Counted from the stretch's first letter, positions 7,746 through 17,083 are shown. The stretch is DNA of 64,000 nt from Temperatibacter sp965603205 (GCA_965603205.1 CBFDCC010000005.1:1-64000), one strand, 5' to 3'. Made by a program: numbers and translations. The notes: a model not told the origin generated them from the sequence alone.

Positions 7746-8945
7746 CTAAAAAACGCCTAGGAATTTACTTTTTTTCTTAGGCTTTTCTCTATACAGCCCC
7801 AGAGAATATTCCATCTGTATCTCTTTGCGAAGGCCACGTAAGCGTCGTTTCATATCACGCGGCATGGTTTGATCATGGATACGGCTATGAAGATCAACCT
7901 CTTTTAACTTAGCCGACATTATATTGCGCTTGTCCTCACCTTCTGGTGAATAGGTGAAATGTAATTCTGTATCGGTGAGTATAGAGATAAAACGACCATA
8001 TTGTGTGATTTCAAAAGCGAATGCGGCATCTTCACGGTAAATTTCTAAAGCTTCGCGCAGCTGTTCCCAATCCATTGATGGAGCCAGAGCACGTAGTTGT
8101 TCTGTTTTAAATTCAAATTTCTGAACCTTGGGCGTTGATGATAATGTGTCACTATAGCTACCTGCTGCATTATAAAAATACTCTGATTCTTTAAGCATTC
8201 CCATTTCAGCAGCCCTGCGCCCGACTTCAGCATTTAATTTCTGTAACTGAGTTGGAGTCATTTGACGCTGTAACGCTTTCAAGGCATCAACCCAAGTGTC
8301 TGTTAGGTTTTTATGATCTCTTTTAGCGGCTTTAACACGTGCATCTAATAGCGCAAGGCCTGGGTAATAGGTATGACCCTTACCGAAATACTCTATGATA
8401 TCAGCTTTGTAGTCTGATATTTGACCATCATATTTCTTGATGTGATCACCATCCGTTTCATTACCTATTTTTGCCAGCAATTCTTCAACTCTCCTTAATG
8501 TATCAGATGCCTCTTTTTCATGTTGCGCCTTGTCTTCTGCTATTTTCTTTTCTGCCTTGGCCTTCTTTTTTGCAGCCTTTTTCATATTGGCTAGTTTTTT
8601 GTCGGCAGCTTTTTTAATGGCCCTCTCTTGCTTTTCTTTAAGTTTTTTTGCCTTATTGGCTTTGTCTGCAATTGCTTTTAATCTCTTTTTTTCTTTATCA
8701 ACAACCGCTTTCATTCGCTTTTTTTCTAACTTAGCAGCTGCTTTAGCTACTTTATCTTTTTGTTTTTGGGTTTCTTTAGAAACTACGGGTTGGGATTGAG
8801 TTACCTGAACAGTATTTTGATCTGTTTCAGGGATCAGAAGTGCAGGATCATATTCTTGCGCTAGTAGCGGCGAAACAGTAAGCAATGTCACAAAGATGCT
8901 TATAGTGAATGTTACTGCAATGTTAAATGACTTAGATAGTGTCAT
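7746..8945 (-). CDS. exported Lys/Ala-rich coiled-coil protein, function unknown
   Basis: I do not recognise this family. The start at 8945 is chosen because GGGAG lies about 8 nt upstream and it opens directly into a signal peptide (residues 1-29, cleavage likely at LLA-QE); the same frame stays open another 297 nt upstream, but that part overlaps pyrG and has no protein character. Mature protein: Gln/Thr/Val-rich linker (30-55), a highly charged Lys/Ala/Glu helix resembling a TolA-like rod (about 56-157), then a mixed alpha/beta C-terminal region (about 165-385) and a basic end (KPKKKSKF). There are no cysteines in the mature chain. It follows the pyrG terminator and converges on the oxidoreductase gene. 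A periplasmic structural or envelope role is inference only. Confidence 0.75.
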   Translation of the reverse strand: MTLSKSFNIAVTFTISIFVTLLTVSPLLAQEYDPALLIPETDQNTVQVTQSQPVVSKETQKQKDKVAKAAAKLEKKRMKAVVDKEKKRLKAIADKANKAKKLKEKQERAIKKAADKKLANMKKAAKKKAKAEKKIAEDKAQHEKEASDTLRRVEELLAKIGNETDGDHIKKYDGQISDYKADIIEYFGKGHTYYPGLALLDARVKAAKRDHKNLTDTWVDALKALQRQMTPTQLQKLNAEVGRRAAEMGMLKESEYFYNAAGSYSDTLSSTPKVQKFEFKTEQLRALAPSMDWEQLREALEIYREDAAFAFEITQYGRFISILTDTELHFTYSPEGEDKRNIMSAKLKEVDLHSRIHDQTMPRDMKRRLRGLRKEIQMEYSLGLYREKPKKKSKFLGVF

Positions 8946-8985
8946 CAATCGTCTCCCATAAAGATCAATAAGAACGGTAACTACC

Positions 8986-9020
8986 ATAAAAATAGGCAGA
9001 TACGAAATTTCATACCTGCC
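8986..9020 (-). terminator. rho-independent terminator of pyrG
   Basis: On the minus strand GGCAGGTATG pairs with CGTATCTGCC (two G-T wobbles) around AAATTT, followed by TATTTTTA. It lies about 45 nt past the pyrG stop and only 40 nt before the coiled-coil gene's start, so it may also act as an attenuator for that gene. Confidence 0.7.
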
Positions 9021-9063
9021 CATGCAATATTCCAGCCAATTTATAGAGCTGTTGCTAAATAAG

Positions 9064-10695
9064 TTAGACCAACCGTGATTGATCCCTTGCAGCAGAGATG
9101 AAGCTACTAAATAATGGGTGCGGTTCAAATGGCTTAGATTTGAGTTCTGGGTGATATTGAACACCAATAAACCAAGGGTGATCAGGTACTTCAATGATTT
9201 CTGGCAACTTGCCATCTGGTGACATGCCAGAAAATAACACACCCGCCTCCTCTAGGCGTTTCACATAACCCACGTTCACCTCATAACGGTGACGATGGCG
9301 CTCTGATATGGTTGTCTTGTCGTATATGTTGGCAACTTTTGACCCTGATTTTAGCTCTGCATCATAGGCGCCTAATCGCATCGTACCACCCATATCGGTT
9401 TCGCTTGTACGCGCTGCAACGCTCCCATCCTTATGTTGCCACTCTGTAATCAAACCAACAACAGGTTCTGAGTTATCCCCAAACTCGCTTGAGCCAGCCT
9501 TCGTTATACCTGCTAAATTACGTGCCGCCTCGATAGTAGCCATCTGCATACCCAGACAAATACCAAAAAACGGAATATTTTTCTCACGTGCAAATTTTGC
9601 AGCTGCGATTTTCCCCTCAGTACCACGACGACCAAAGCCTCCTGGCACCAAAATACCGTTTACGCCCTCAAGCCGATCAAGTGCATCTTCCTTTTCAAAA
9701 ATTTCAGCCTCAATCCATTCGATATTAACCTTAATTCGATTAGCAATACCACCATGAACAATGGCTTCCTTGAGTGATTTATAAGCGTCTGGCAATCCTG
9801 TATATTTACCAACTACAGCAATACGAACTTCGCCTTCAGGGTTTTTAATACGGTCAACAATATCTGACCATACTTCCAAATTTGGATTATCTGAGTGAGC
9901 TACACCAAAAGCCTTTAGAACCTCTATATCTAGACCTTGCTTATGATAAGCAATTGGCACCTCATAAATACTGCTGACATCCAGAGCTTGGATGACACTG
10001 CTTTCATGCACATTACAATATAACGCTATCTTACGGCGGTCGCTATCAGGAATATGGTGTTCCGTACGGCAAATAAGTACATCAGGCTGAATACCAAGAG
10101 AACGTAAATCACGCACACTATGCTGTGTTGGTTTAGTTTTTAGCTCACCTGCTGCCGCTAAATACGGCACTAAAGTTAAATGACAGAAGATAGAGCGCCC
10201 ACGACCCAGCTCAAGATGAAGCTGACGGATAGCTTCCATAAATGGCATCGCCTCTATATCACCAGCAGTACCACCAATTTCGCAGATAATGAAATCAATA
10301 CCGTCTTGCTCGGCTGTGGCGAATTCTTTAATAGCGTCCGTTACATGCGGAATAACCTGTACAGTAGCGCCCAGATAATCGCCGCGACGTTCTTTTTCAA
10401 TAATAGTGGAATAAATGCGACCACTCGTAACGTTATCGCTCTGACGGCTTGACACACCTGTGAAACGCTCATAGTGACCAAGATCAAGGTCGGTTTCAGC
10501 ACCGTCATCTGTTACAAAGCACTCACCATGTTCATAGGGACTCATTGTACCTGGATCCACATTTAAATATGGATCGAGTTTTCTGATTCTCACTGAATAA
10601 CCACGGGCCTGTAATAAAGCACCTAGTGAAGCGGACAGAAGTCCCTTCCCTAAGGAGCTTACCACACCACCAGTAACAAATATAAAGCGCGTCAT
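9064..10695 (-). CDS. pyrG: CTP synthase
   Basis: Converts UTP to CTP using ATP and glutamine, in the cytoplasm. The N-terminal synthase domain opens with FIFVTGGVVSSLGKGLLSAS (P-loop-like) and contains KLDPYLNVDPGTMSP and the GEVRI-type linker. The C-terminal class-I glutamine amidotransferase domain (from about residue 290) carries the nucleophile cysteine in FFGICLGMQ and the His-Glu pair in GVQYHPE. Length 543 aa is standard. A terminator lies between it and secG upstream, so it should have its own promoter within about 80 nt, though no convincing one was seen. GAGGG precedes the ATG. Confidence 0.98.
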   Translation of the reverse strand: MTRFIFVTGGVVSSLGKGLLSASLGALLQARGYSVRIRKLDPYLNVDPGTMSPYEHGECFVTDDGAETDLDLGHYERFTGVSSRQSDNVTSGRIYSTIIEKERRGDYLGATVQVIPHVTDAIKEFATAEQDGIDFIICEIGGTAGDIEAMPFMEAIRQLHLELGRGRSIFCHLTLVPYLAAAGELKTKPTQHSVRDLRSLGIQPDVLICRTEHHIPDSDRRKIALYCNVHESSVIQALDVSSIYEVPIAYHKQGLDIEVLKAFGVAHSDNPNLEVWSDIVDRIKNPEGEVRIAVVGKYTGLPDAYKSLKEAIVHGGIANRIKVNIEWIEAEIFEKEDALDRLEGVNGILVPGGFGRRGTEGKIAAAKFAREKNIPFFGICLGMQMATIEAARNLAGITKAGSSEFGDNSEPVVGLITEWQHKDGSVAARTSETDMGGTMRLGAYDAELKSGSKVANIYDKTTISERHRHRYEVNVGYVKRLEEAGVLFSGMSPDGKLPEIIEVPDHPWFIGVQYHPELKSKPFEPHPLFSSFISAARDQSRLV

Positions 10696-10773
10696 ATATT
10701 CACCCTCTAAAAATCATAGTGATTCATAGCAAATTAATTCACCATAAACCATAGTCGTTTTTACTTAATACAA

Positions 10774-10799
10774 TAAAAAACGGGGACACTGAGTCCCCG
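10774..10799 (-). terminator. rho-independent terminator of secG
   Basis: Perfect 7-bp stem CGGGGAC/GTCCCCG with a 5-nt loop followed by six T on the minus strand, 14 nt after the secG stop. Confidence 0.88.
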
Positions 10800-10812
10800 C
10801 TTGAATAGGTCT

Positions 10813-11130
10813 TTAATCATTGTCCGGGATGGTCGGTAATTCCGGTAATGCTTGCTGATCTTTTGGCTTGGCTTCCTCGGCGATATCTATCGCTGCTTTA
10901 CCGTCGGTGCGGTGAAGTCCAATCCAGCCAAGAGCCAGAGAGTTTACAACAAAGATAATTGCAAGCCATTTTGTCGTACGGCTAAGTAAATCAGCAGCAC
11001 CACGCGCTGACATCATACCAGTTGGGCCACCGCCAATACCAAGGGCGCCACCTTCTGAGCGTTGCAACAAAATAACCGCCACCATAGAGATAGCGACAAT
11101 CAAGTGAACTGTTAGCAGAATTGTTTCCAT
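10813..11130 (-). CDS. secG: preprotein translocase subunit SecG
   Basis: Small auxiliary subunit of the SecYEG inner-membrane channel. Two membrane segments at about 3-20 and 54-72 flank the conserved cytoplasmic loop with LLQRSEGGALGIGGGP (about 22-37) and LLSRTTKW. The 105-aa chain ends in an acidic, proline-rich tail. It lies downstream of tpiA and upstream of pyrG, the classical alphaproteobacterial tpiA-secG-pyrG order; the 160-bp gap to tpiA and the terminator behind it suggest separate or partly separate transcription. Confidence 0.95.
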   Translation of the reverse strand: METILLTVHLIVAISMVAVILLQRSEGGALGIGGGPTGMMSARGAADLLSRTTKWLAIIFVVNSLALGWIGLHRTDGKAAIDIAEEAKPKDQQALPELPTIPDND

Positions 11131-11291
11131 TATCTTTACCTATTAACCAGTCTCTGGGTCTTTTAAAATCTTTATGTCTACTATTACCATACCAGTAGCT
11201 CTAAAGCGCGCTTTTAGACTAAATATATGGTGTTTGCCAAGGTATATTTTAACCTAAACATACAATTTTTTATTTTAAAGCCTATCGACGC

Positions 11292-12053
11292 TTATCTATA
11301 AGCAGCAATAATACCATCAAAGTCAGCAGCTTTTAGGCTTGCACCACCAACAAGAGCGCCATTTACATTAGCTGCCCCCATAAGTTCAGCAGCGTTTGAT
11401 GGCTTAACAGAACCACCATATAAAATTGCCATCGCGGAGGCATCTTCACCGAAACGAGCCTTTAGTGCGTTACGCGTGGCTGTATGTATTTCCTCTACAT
11501 CAGCAACAGTCGGTGTACGACCTGTGCCAATGGCCCAAACAGGTTCATACGCAATGATTGTAGTAGCAGATGTAGCATTGTCAGGGATAGAACCTGCTAA
11601 TTGGCGCTTAACGACGTTAACAGCTTCGCCTGCATCACGCTCTGCTTCTGTCTCACCAACACAGATGATAACAGTAACACCTTGCGCTAAAACAGCCTCA
11701 GCCTTAGCGCGCACATCAGCGTCACTCTCCAAATGGTCGGCACGGCGCTCTGAGTGGCCAACTATAATATAGCTCACCCCTGCATCCTTTAGCATTTCAG
11801 CAGAAGTATCACCTGTATGTGCGCCACTTTTATTTGCATGGCAATCTTGCGCGCCAATCGCTATTTTTGTGCCGTAAGAAGCATCCGCAAATGCAGCAAT
11901 CAATGGAAATGGAGGGCAAATAAGCACATTACAATCAGCATCAGTATTATTAGAAACCGCTTTTATTAATGCATCTAGTTCAGCAATAGACGCTTTTAGG
12001 CCATTCATTTTCCAGTTACCGGCGACAAGAGCAGTTGGTGTATTTTGAGACAT
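11292..12053 (-). CDS. tpiA: triosephosphate isomerase
   Basis: Interconverts dihydroxyacetone phosphate and glyceraldehyde 3-phosphate in glycolysis/gluconeogenesis. TIM-barrel of 253 aa, normal length. Catalytic residues are visible: K15 in GNWKMN, the histidine in IIVGHSERR, the glutamate in IAYEPVWAIGTG, and the phosphate loop ILYGGSVKPSNA. The start at 12053 fits family N-termini. Divergent from ppiD across a 334-bp gap; secG follows after 160 bp, a spacer in which I found no convincing terminator. Confidence 0.97.
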   Translation of the reverse strand: MSQNTPTALVAGNWKMNGLKASIAELDALIKAVSNNTDADCNVLICPPFPLIAAFADASYGTKIAIGAQDCHANKSGAHTGDTSAEMLKDAGVSYIIVGHSERRADHLESDADVRAKAEAVLAQGVTVIICVGETEAERDAGEAVNVVKRQLAGSIPDNATSATTIIAYEPVWAIGTGRTPTVADVEEIHTATRNALKARFGEDASAMAILYGGSVKPSNAAELMGAANVNGALVGGASLKAADFDGIIAAYR

Positions 12054-12279
12054 AGATAAAACCTTATTAATTTAATGACAAAGATAATAGCCTATAAAAT
12101 AGTATAGGTAATGGGGCAAAATCTTTATGTCCAGCTTAAGGCCAGACTTACTGTGCGGTTTTTAGCAAAAGGAAATAGAAAATACCAGCCTTAACGACCT
12201 TCTTGTAACCACATAAAATCCAAATAAGTGATTCTTTGAGTTGCAGCATGTGTCCTTGCCGCCTATGATGCGCCGATTT

Positions 12280-12308
12280 TTGAGCATTTTTCGAGTCTAT
12301 TATATAAA
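12280..12308 (+). promoter_or_regulatory. putative ppiD-trpE promoter
   Basis: TTGAGC and TATAAA separated by 17 nt, about 80 nt before the ppiD start; found by eye. Confidence 0.4.
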
Positions 12309-12328
12309 TAACTCTTGTGTCCGAAGTA

Positions 12329-12350
12329 GATCACTTTATATGAAGTGATC
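12329..12350. repeat. perfect inverted repeat in the ppiD leader
   Basis: GATCACTT and AAGTGATC are perfect 8-bp arms around TATATG. It starts about 14 nt downstream of the predicted transcription start and ends 37 nt before the ATG. It could be an operator or an mRNA hairpin; nothing distinguishes the two here. Confidence 0.6.
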
Positions 12351-12387
12351 AGTAATAATTATAAGTAATTTAAAGGGAGCACCTCTA

Positions 12388-14310
12388 ATGCTAGCAAAAA
12401 TGCGTGGCGGACTTGATTCAATATTTGTAAATATTCTTCTTGGGGTTCTCATAGCAGCATTTGCTATTTGGGGTATTGGACCAAGTGTGTTTGGTGGAAA
12501 TACCAATGTTGTGGCTACGGTTGGTGATGCTGAAATTAGTCGTATTGATTACGAACTAACAGTACGTCGCCAGGCCAGAAACCTACAAGCCCAATTCCAA
12601 AGTGATATGTCAGCAGAGCAGATCATCACCACTTTTGGACTGGATCGTCAAGTAGTACAGCAGATGATAACACAAGCTGCATACGTAGAGGATGGTAAAG
12701 CATTAGGTCTTCGCGCTTCAGATGCACAGGTTGCCAAAGATTTAGGTGCCATAGAAGCCTTTCAACTTGGCGGTGTTTTCTCACGTGAGACAATGCGTCA
12801 GGTATTAAATCAAAATCAAATGAATGAAAAAAAGTTTCTCCAAGATATTGCCAGCGATATCCCGCGTCGTCATTTAGTGCAGAGTTTAGTTGCTACTAGC
12901 CCTATTCCACGGAAAATGGCTGAAATCCTCTATCGCCATGAAAATGAACTACGTACAGCAACGATGATGAATATTGCTGCTGCAGATATTACTGATATTG
13001 CATTCCCTACAGATGAAGAACTCAATACATCATACGAGGATGGCAAGTCTGCCTTTATGACCAGTGAGAAACGCTCATATAATTATCTACTCCTAACACC
13101 TGCTGCATTTATAAAAGATGCTACGGCGACAGTGGATGATGCTCAGGCAATTTATGACAGCCGCATTGATGATTTTGTAACAGCTGAAAAACGTACTATT
13201 CTTGGCGCGACGTTCACTAGCAAGAAACATGCTGAAGATTTTATCACTCAAGTTAAGGCAGGCGCTGATTTTGCTACAACAGCAGCTTCAATGACTGAAT
13301 TTACGGCAGAAGAGATAAGCTTGGGTGACGTTACTAAGGCAGGACTAGAAATTGATTATTCTGCCGAAACTGCAACAGCAGTCTTTGACCTGCCATTCAC
13401 AGGTGAAATAACATCAGCCTTAGAAGGACTGGCTGGATGGGATGTGTTTAGTGTTGTTAATATTGTAACTGGTCAAGAACAACCTTTTGATCAAGTAAAG
13501 TCAACGCTGCTAGAAGAAGCAAGAGCTGAGAATGCAACTGATTTGATGTATGACCTTATTAATATACTCCAAGATGATCTTGCCACTGGTATAACGCTTG
13601 ATGAATTAGTGACTAAACATAAATTAGAACTTGCAGTTGTAACTGCGGTGGATAAAAACGGCTCTACTGAAGGCGGCGCCCCTATTGTAACGACAGCAGA
13701 AGGTCGTACAATTTTAGCAACTGCCTATAATCTTGAAGAAGGCGAAGACCCTGAATTACTTGATGTAGATGCTCAAGATGCAAGCAAGGGTATGTATCTT
13801 ACGGCTGTGACAGAAATCACTGCCCCAGTACAAAAAACATTTGAAGTTATGAAAGATACAATATCTGCACAAATGATAGCTGAGCGTAAGCTACAGGCTG
13901 CTGGTGAAATTGCTGAGAAAATGTTAGCACGCCTAAACGCCGGTGAAGAAGCTGACGCGATTGTAAATAGTCTTGGTGGAACTTCATATACCGCAAAAAA
14001 CATCACACGCAATATGAGTGAAAAATCTTCTGTTAGCCAGTCTATCCGCGACCTATTATTCTCATTTAATGTGGGTGAAGCTGATCTTGATCGCTCGGCC
14101 GACGGGGATGGTTATATTATCATACGAGCAGATAAAATCAAAGAAGCTGACGTTGTTAAAGATGAATTTAAAGTAGATGCACTTCAGGAAATACTTGAAC
14201 AATCCGTTCCAAATGATTTACTTCAACAATATCAAGCCAATTTGACTGCCAAGATGCAGCCAACTATTAATCATGGCTTAATACAGCAATTATTTCAGGT
14301 AAATCAGTAA
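12388..14310 (+). CDS. ppiD: membrane-anchored periplasmic peptidyl-prolyl isomerase, PpiD/SurA-like
   Basis: Inner-membrane-anchored foldase for exported proteins. A short cytoplasmic N-terminus (MLAKMRGGLDSI) precedes one membrane helix at about 13-33, then a SurA-N-like chaperone region (about 35-200), a parvulin-type domain near the middle (about 255-375, degenerate) and a C-terminal chaperone region. Length 640 aa is typical. GGGAG precedes the ATG. trpE follows after 14 nt, the usual alphaproteobacterial linkage, and a separate promoter for trpE is not evident. Parvulin activity is uncertain because key residues are hard to place. Confidence 0.88.
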   Translation: MLAKMRGGLDSIFVNILLGVLIAAFAIWGIGPSVFGGNTNVVATVGDAEISRIDYELTVRRQARNLQAQFQSDMSAEQIITTFGLDRQVVQQMITQAAYVEDGKALGLRASDAQVAKDLGAIEAFQLGGVFSRETMRQVLNQNQMNEKKFLQDIASDIPRRHLVQSLVATSPIPRKMAEILYRHENELRTATMMNIAAADITDIAFPTDEELNTSYEDGKSAFMTSEKRSYNYLLLTPAAFIKDATATVDDAQAIYDSRIDDFVTAEKRTILGATFTSKKHAEDFITQVKAGADFATTAASMTEFTAEEISLGDVTKAGLEIDYSAETATAVFDLPFTGEITSALEGLAGWDVFSVVNIVTGQEQPFDQVKSTLLEEARAENATDLMYDLINILQDDLATGITLDELVTKHKLELAVVTAVDKNGSTEGGAPIVTTAEGRTILATAYNLEEGEDPELLDVDAQDASKGMYLTAVTEITAPVQKTFEVMKDTISAQMIAERKLQAAGEIAEKMLARLNAGEEADAIVNSLGGTSYTAKNITRNMSEKSSVSQSIRDLLFSFNVGEADLDRSADGDGYIIIRADKIKEADVVKDEFKVDALQEILEQSVPNDLLQQYQANLTAKMQPTINHGLIQQLFQVNQ

Positions 14311-14324
14311 AGCGAGTATGAGAC

Positions 14325-15830
14325 GTGCAATTAACGCCAGCCTTTGAAGATTTTGATACGATTTATCAATCCGGCAAGCCACAAGTTGTCTACACGTCTA
14401 TAGTTGCTGATCTTGACACCCCTGTATCTGCATATTTAAAGCTATCTAATGGTGAAGATTACAGCTTCCTATTAGAATCTGTTGAAGGCGGCGAAACACG
14501 TGGGCGTTACTCCATTATAGGCTTATCTCCTGACATGATCTGGCGCTCTGAGGGTAAAGTTTCTCAGATAAATAGAAACGCTGCGGAGGATATTACCTCG
14601 TTTGAGCATCATCATACGGGTAACCCTCTGGACGCACTGCGTGCCATTCAACAAGAAAGCCTCATTGAGCTACCAGAGGGTTTGCCTCCAATGGCTGCGG
14701 GCCTTGTAGGTTATATGGGCTATGACATGGTCCAGTATATGGAGAAGGTGCCCTCAAGCAACCCTGCTGCTATTGATGTACCACTATCTATATTCATAAG
14801 ACCACAAGTAATGGCAATCTTTGATTCTGTAAAAAACATGATCACGCTCGTATCGCCAGTTCGCAGTAGTGACTTGTCCAGCGCAGTGGCCTATTCAACC
14901 GCAGAGAAAAATCTGTCATTGATGATGCAGCGCCTTAATGGCCCTCTACCAACGATGGATAAGACTGTTGAGCACTATACACCACCTATTCCAACATCAA
15001 ATACATCACCTGAACGTTATAAAGAGATGGTTCTTAAGGCACAGGAATATATTTTAGCGGGTGATGTTTTTCAGGTGGTATTAAGCCAACGCTTTACCAT
15101 GGCTTTTGAGCTACCTCCTTTTGCGCTCTATCGTTCTTTGCGACGCACTAATCCATCGCCATTCATGTATCATTTAGCTTTTAATGATTTCGCTATCGTT
15201 GGCTCCAGCCCTGAAATATTAGTGCGATTAAGAGAGAATGAAGTAACAATTCGCCCTATTGCAGGCACACGTATTCGCGGTGCGACAATAGCTGAGGATG
15301 CTGAACTTGCAGCTGATTTACTATCAGACCCTAAAGAATTATCAGAGCATTTAATGTTACTTGATCTTGGGCGCAATGACGTTGGGCGCGTTACTAAAAA
15401 AGGTACCGTTAAGGTCACCGCCTGTAATACGGTGGAATATTATTCCCATGTTATGCATATCGTATCCAATGTTGTGGGTGAAATTGATCCTAAATTTGAC
15501 TGCATTGATGCTATTAAAGCTGGTTTTCCAGCAGGTACAGTTTCTGGCGCGCCCAAAGTACGTGCTATGGAAATTATTGATGAATTAGAAACAGACGCGC
15601 GCGGCCCTTACGCTGGTAGTGTAGGCTATTTCTCCAGCAATGGTTCAATGGATACAGCCATCGTGCTTAGAACTGCCATTGTCAAAGACGGTTTAATGCA
15701 TGTGCAAGCAGGCGCTGGCATCGTCGCCGATAGCACACCGGAGTCAGAACAAGCTGAGTGTGAGAACAAAGCTAAAGCACTGATTAGGGCTGCAGAAGAA
15801 GCCATAGGCTTTGCCACAAACAGGCACTAA
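14325..15830 (+). CDS. trpE: anthranilate synthase component I
   Basis: Makes anthranilate from chorismate with the amidotransferase subunit TrpG. 501 aa, standard. The tryptophan feedback motif LLES (YSFLLESVEGG, about 49-59) is present, as are the chorismate-binding signatures SPEILVRL, RPIAGTRIRG, LLDLGRNDVGRV and FPAGTVSGAPKVRAMEII. The start is GTG at 14325; a nearby ATG is out of frame. No Trp-rich leader peptide was seen ahead of it, and it is probably transcribed with ppiD. Its stop (TAA, 15828-15830) overlaps the stop of the facing deacetylase gene. Confidence 0.97.
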   Translation: MQLTPAFEDFDTIYQSGKPQVVYTSIVADLDTPVSAYLKLSNGEDYSFLLESVEGGETRGRYSIIGLSPDMIWRSEGKVSQINRNAAEDITSFEHHHTGNPLDALRAIQQESLIELPEGLPPMAAGLVGYMGYDMVQYMEKVPSSNPAAIDVPLSIFIRPQVMAIFDSVKNMITLVSPVRSSDLSSAVAYSTAEKNLSLMMQRLNGPLPTMDKTVEHYTPPIPTSNTSPERYKEMVLKAQEYILAGDVFQVVLSQRFTMAFELPPFALYRSLRRTNPSPFMYHLAFNDFAIVGSSPEILVRLRENEVTIRPIAGTRIRGATIAEDAELAADLLSDPKELSEHLMLLDLGRNDVGRVTKKGTVKVTACNTVEYYSHVMHIVSNVVGEIDPKFDCIDAIKAGFPAGTVSGAPKVRAMEIIDELETDARGPYAGSVGYFSSNGSMDTAIVLRTAIVKDGLMHVQAGAGIVADSTPESEQAECENKAKALIRAAEEAIGFATNRH

Positions 15831-16831
15831 TTAGCCCCGCTAAACATCTCGATCACTTGCTCACTGGAAAATAGGTTTTTCGATGTTTTCATCAGTGACG
15901 ATACAGGAACGAGTTCGTAACCTCGATTTTCCCTTGTGGCTAGCCATTCTTTTAATACAGCTATTGTTTCTGGATATGGATGACCTATAGCGATGGCATA
16001 ACCACGTTTATCAGCGATACGTTCAACAATACGCATTTGCTTATTAATTGCTGATATATTGCGTTTATTATCTAAAAATATATCTCTAGTTTGATAAGGT
16101 ATACCCATTTTATCAGCTATTAAGTGACCTTTAGACTTGGGCGTTGTAAGGCTATCGAGAAACAGAAAACCTTCGCGTTTTAAATAGGCAATCACTCTAG
16201 CCATTTTTGGACCATTTGCAGTTAAGCCACTTCCCATATGATTATTAACACCGACGAAACTGTTAAAACGTCTCAAATTCCAATCAAGACGACGATCAAA
16301 TTCAATATCTGTTAAATCTGCGTATAATGCTTCTGGGCCAGGATCAGCTTTAATAGTATTTTGTGGCTCCATTGGCATATGCACTAAAAGCTCATGGCCC
16401 GATTTACGAACGGTGGCGGTCTGCCAAGCCAGATCCTTAGCATATGGTAGATATGATAGTGTTAAAGGGCCATCCATGCGCGAAAACTCAATCGAAGCAG
16501 CCCTAGACAGACCAAGATCATCGATGACAATAGCAATACGAGGCTTGTCGTTAGACACTAAAGTTACGGCAGCATATTTTTTCCAAGGAGGTTCATAGGT
16601 AGGTAGTACCTTGTCTACTCTTTTAATAGGTATAAAGCGCGATCCAAGGTCAGTAATGACCTCTAACGTTTCTTCATCAAGCGTAACAGTAGGATCATAA
16701 GCAAGCTCACTGGGTGCATCTGTTTCCAGCAAAGCATATGCAAGTATAGCAGCAGCTAACAACACGCTAAATACATAAACTGTAGCCATCATGTTTTTTA
16801 ATTTATTTTGCGATTTAAATTTATCAGCCAC
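15827..16831 (-). CDS. divergent polysaccharide deacetylase (YibQ/DUF610 family)
   Basis: Single-pass or secreted protein of 334 aa with an N-terminal membrane segment (about 15-33) and a divergent NodB-fold domain. Family signatures seen: IAIVIDDLGL (about 98-107), LSYLPYAKDL, HELLVHMPMEP, VGVNNHMGSGLT and the C-terminal AIAIGHPYPETI. In the family these D/H positions line the metal site; a substrate is not established. In many proteobacteria such genes follow a ctpA-type protease and an EnvC-like gene, neither of which is here. It faces trpE, sharing the bases CTAA of the two stop codons, and is divergent from trpG across 252 bp. Confidence 0.85.
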   Translation of the reverse strand: MADKFKSQNKLKNMMATVYVFSVLLAAAILAYALLETDAPSELAYDPTVTLDEETLEVITDLGSRFIPIKRVDKVLPTYEPPWKKYAAVTLVSNDKPRIAIVIDDLGLSRAASIEFSRMDGPLTLSYLPYAKDLAWQTATVRKSGHELLVHMPMEPQNTIKADPGPEALYADLTDIEFDRRLDWNLRRFNSFVGVNNHMGSGLTANGPKMARVIAYLKREGFLFLDSLTTPKSKGHLIADKMGIPYQTRDIFLDNKRNISAINKQMRIVERIADKRGYAIAIGHPYPETIAVLKEWLATRENRGYELVPVSSLMKTSKNLFSSEQVIEMFSGAN

Positions 16832-17083
16832 AAAGGCTCCCTGCTTTTATTTATAATGTCACTTCACACGGTTATCATGCCTATGTAGCGCAATCATACG
16901 CAAAAATGGAACCTATTAATCTAAGTAATATAAAATTAATCTTAGACATAAGATAATTTCAACATAAATTTAATGAATAATGTATCCAATTACTATAGAA
17001 ACATTGACATTATTGTATAATAAAGCAATGACCTTATTTGTAAGTAATTGTATAAAGAGCGTTAATTGGACTGACCTAACTAT

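Larger units (their letters stand above)
12054..12387. other. divergent intergenic region tpiA / ppiD
   Basis: 334 bp without a gene. The plus-strand side holds a promoter candidate (12280-12308) and a perfect inverted repeat (12329-12350) in the ppiD leader. On the minus side there are AT-rich TATACT/TATAGG elements about 45-70 nt before tpiA but no clear pair. The middle (about 12120-12270) shows no structure I can name. Confidence 0.5.

Noticed and set aside
8530..8799. 89-codon Phe/Ser/Ala-rich open frame on the plus strand.
   Set aside because: It is the antisense shadow of the Lys/Ala-rich coiled coil; low complexity explains the lack of stops.
8946..9242. Upstream extension of the coiled-coil protein frame by 99 codons.
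   Set aside because: It runs over the pyrG terminator and into the pyrG coding region, while a signal peptide and a good ribosome-binding site start at 8945.
11199..11221. Near-palindrome TCTAAAGCGCGCTTTTAGA after tpiA as a terminator.
   Set aside because: No T run follows on the minus strand and the arms are offset by one base.
17004..17021. TTGACA and TATAAT upstream of trpG as a consensus promoter.
   Set aside because: They are only 6 nt apart, so they cannot serve as -35 and -10 of one promoter; each lacks a good partner.
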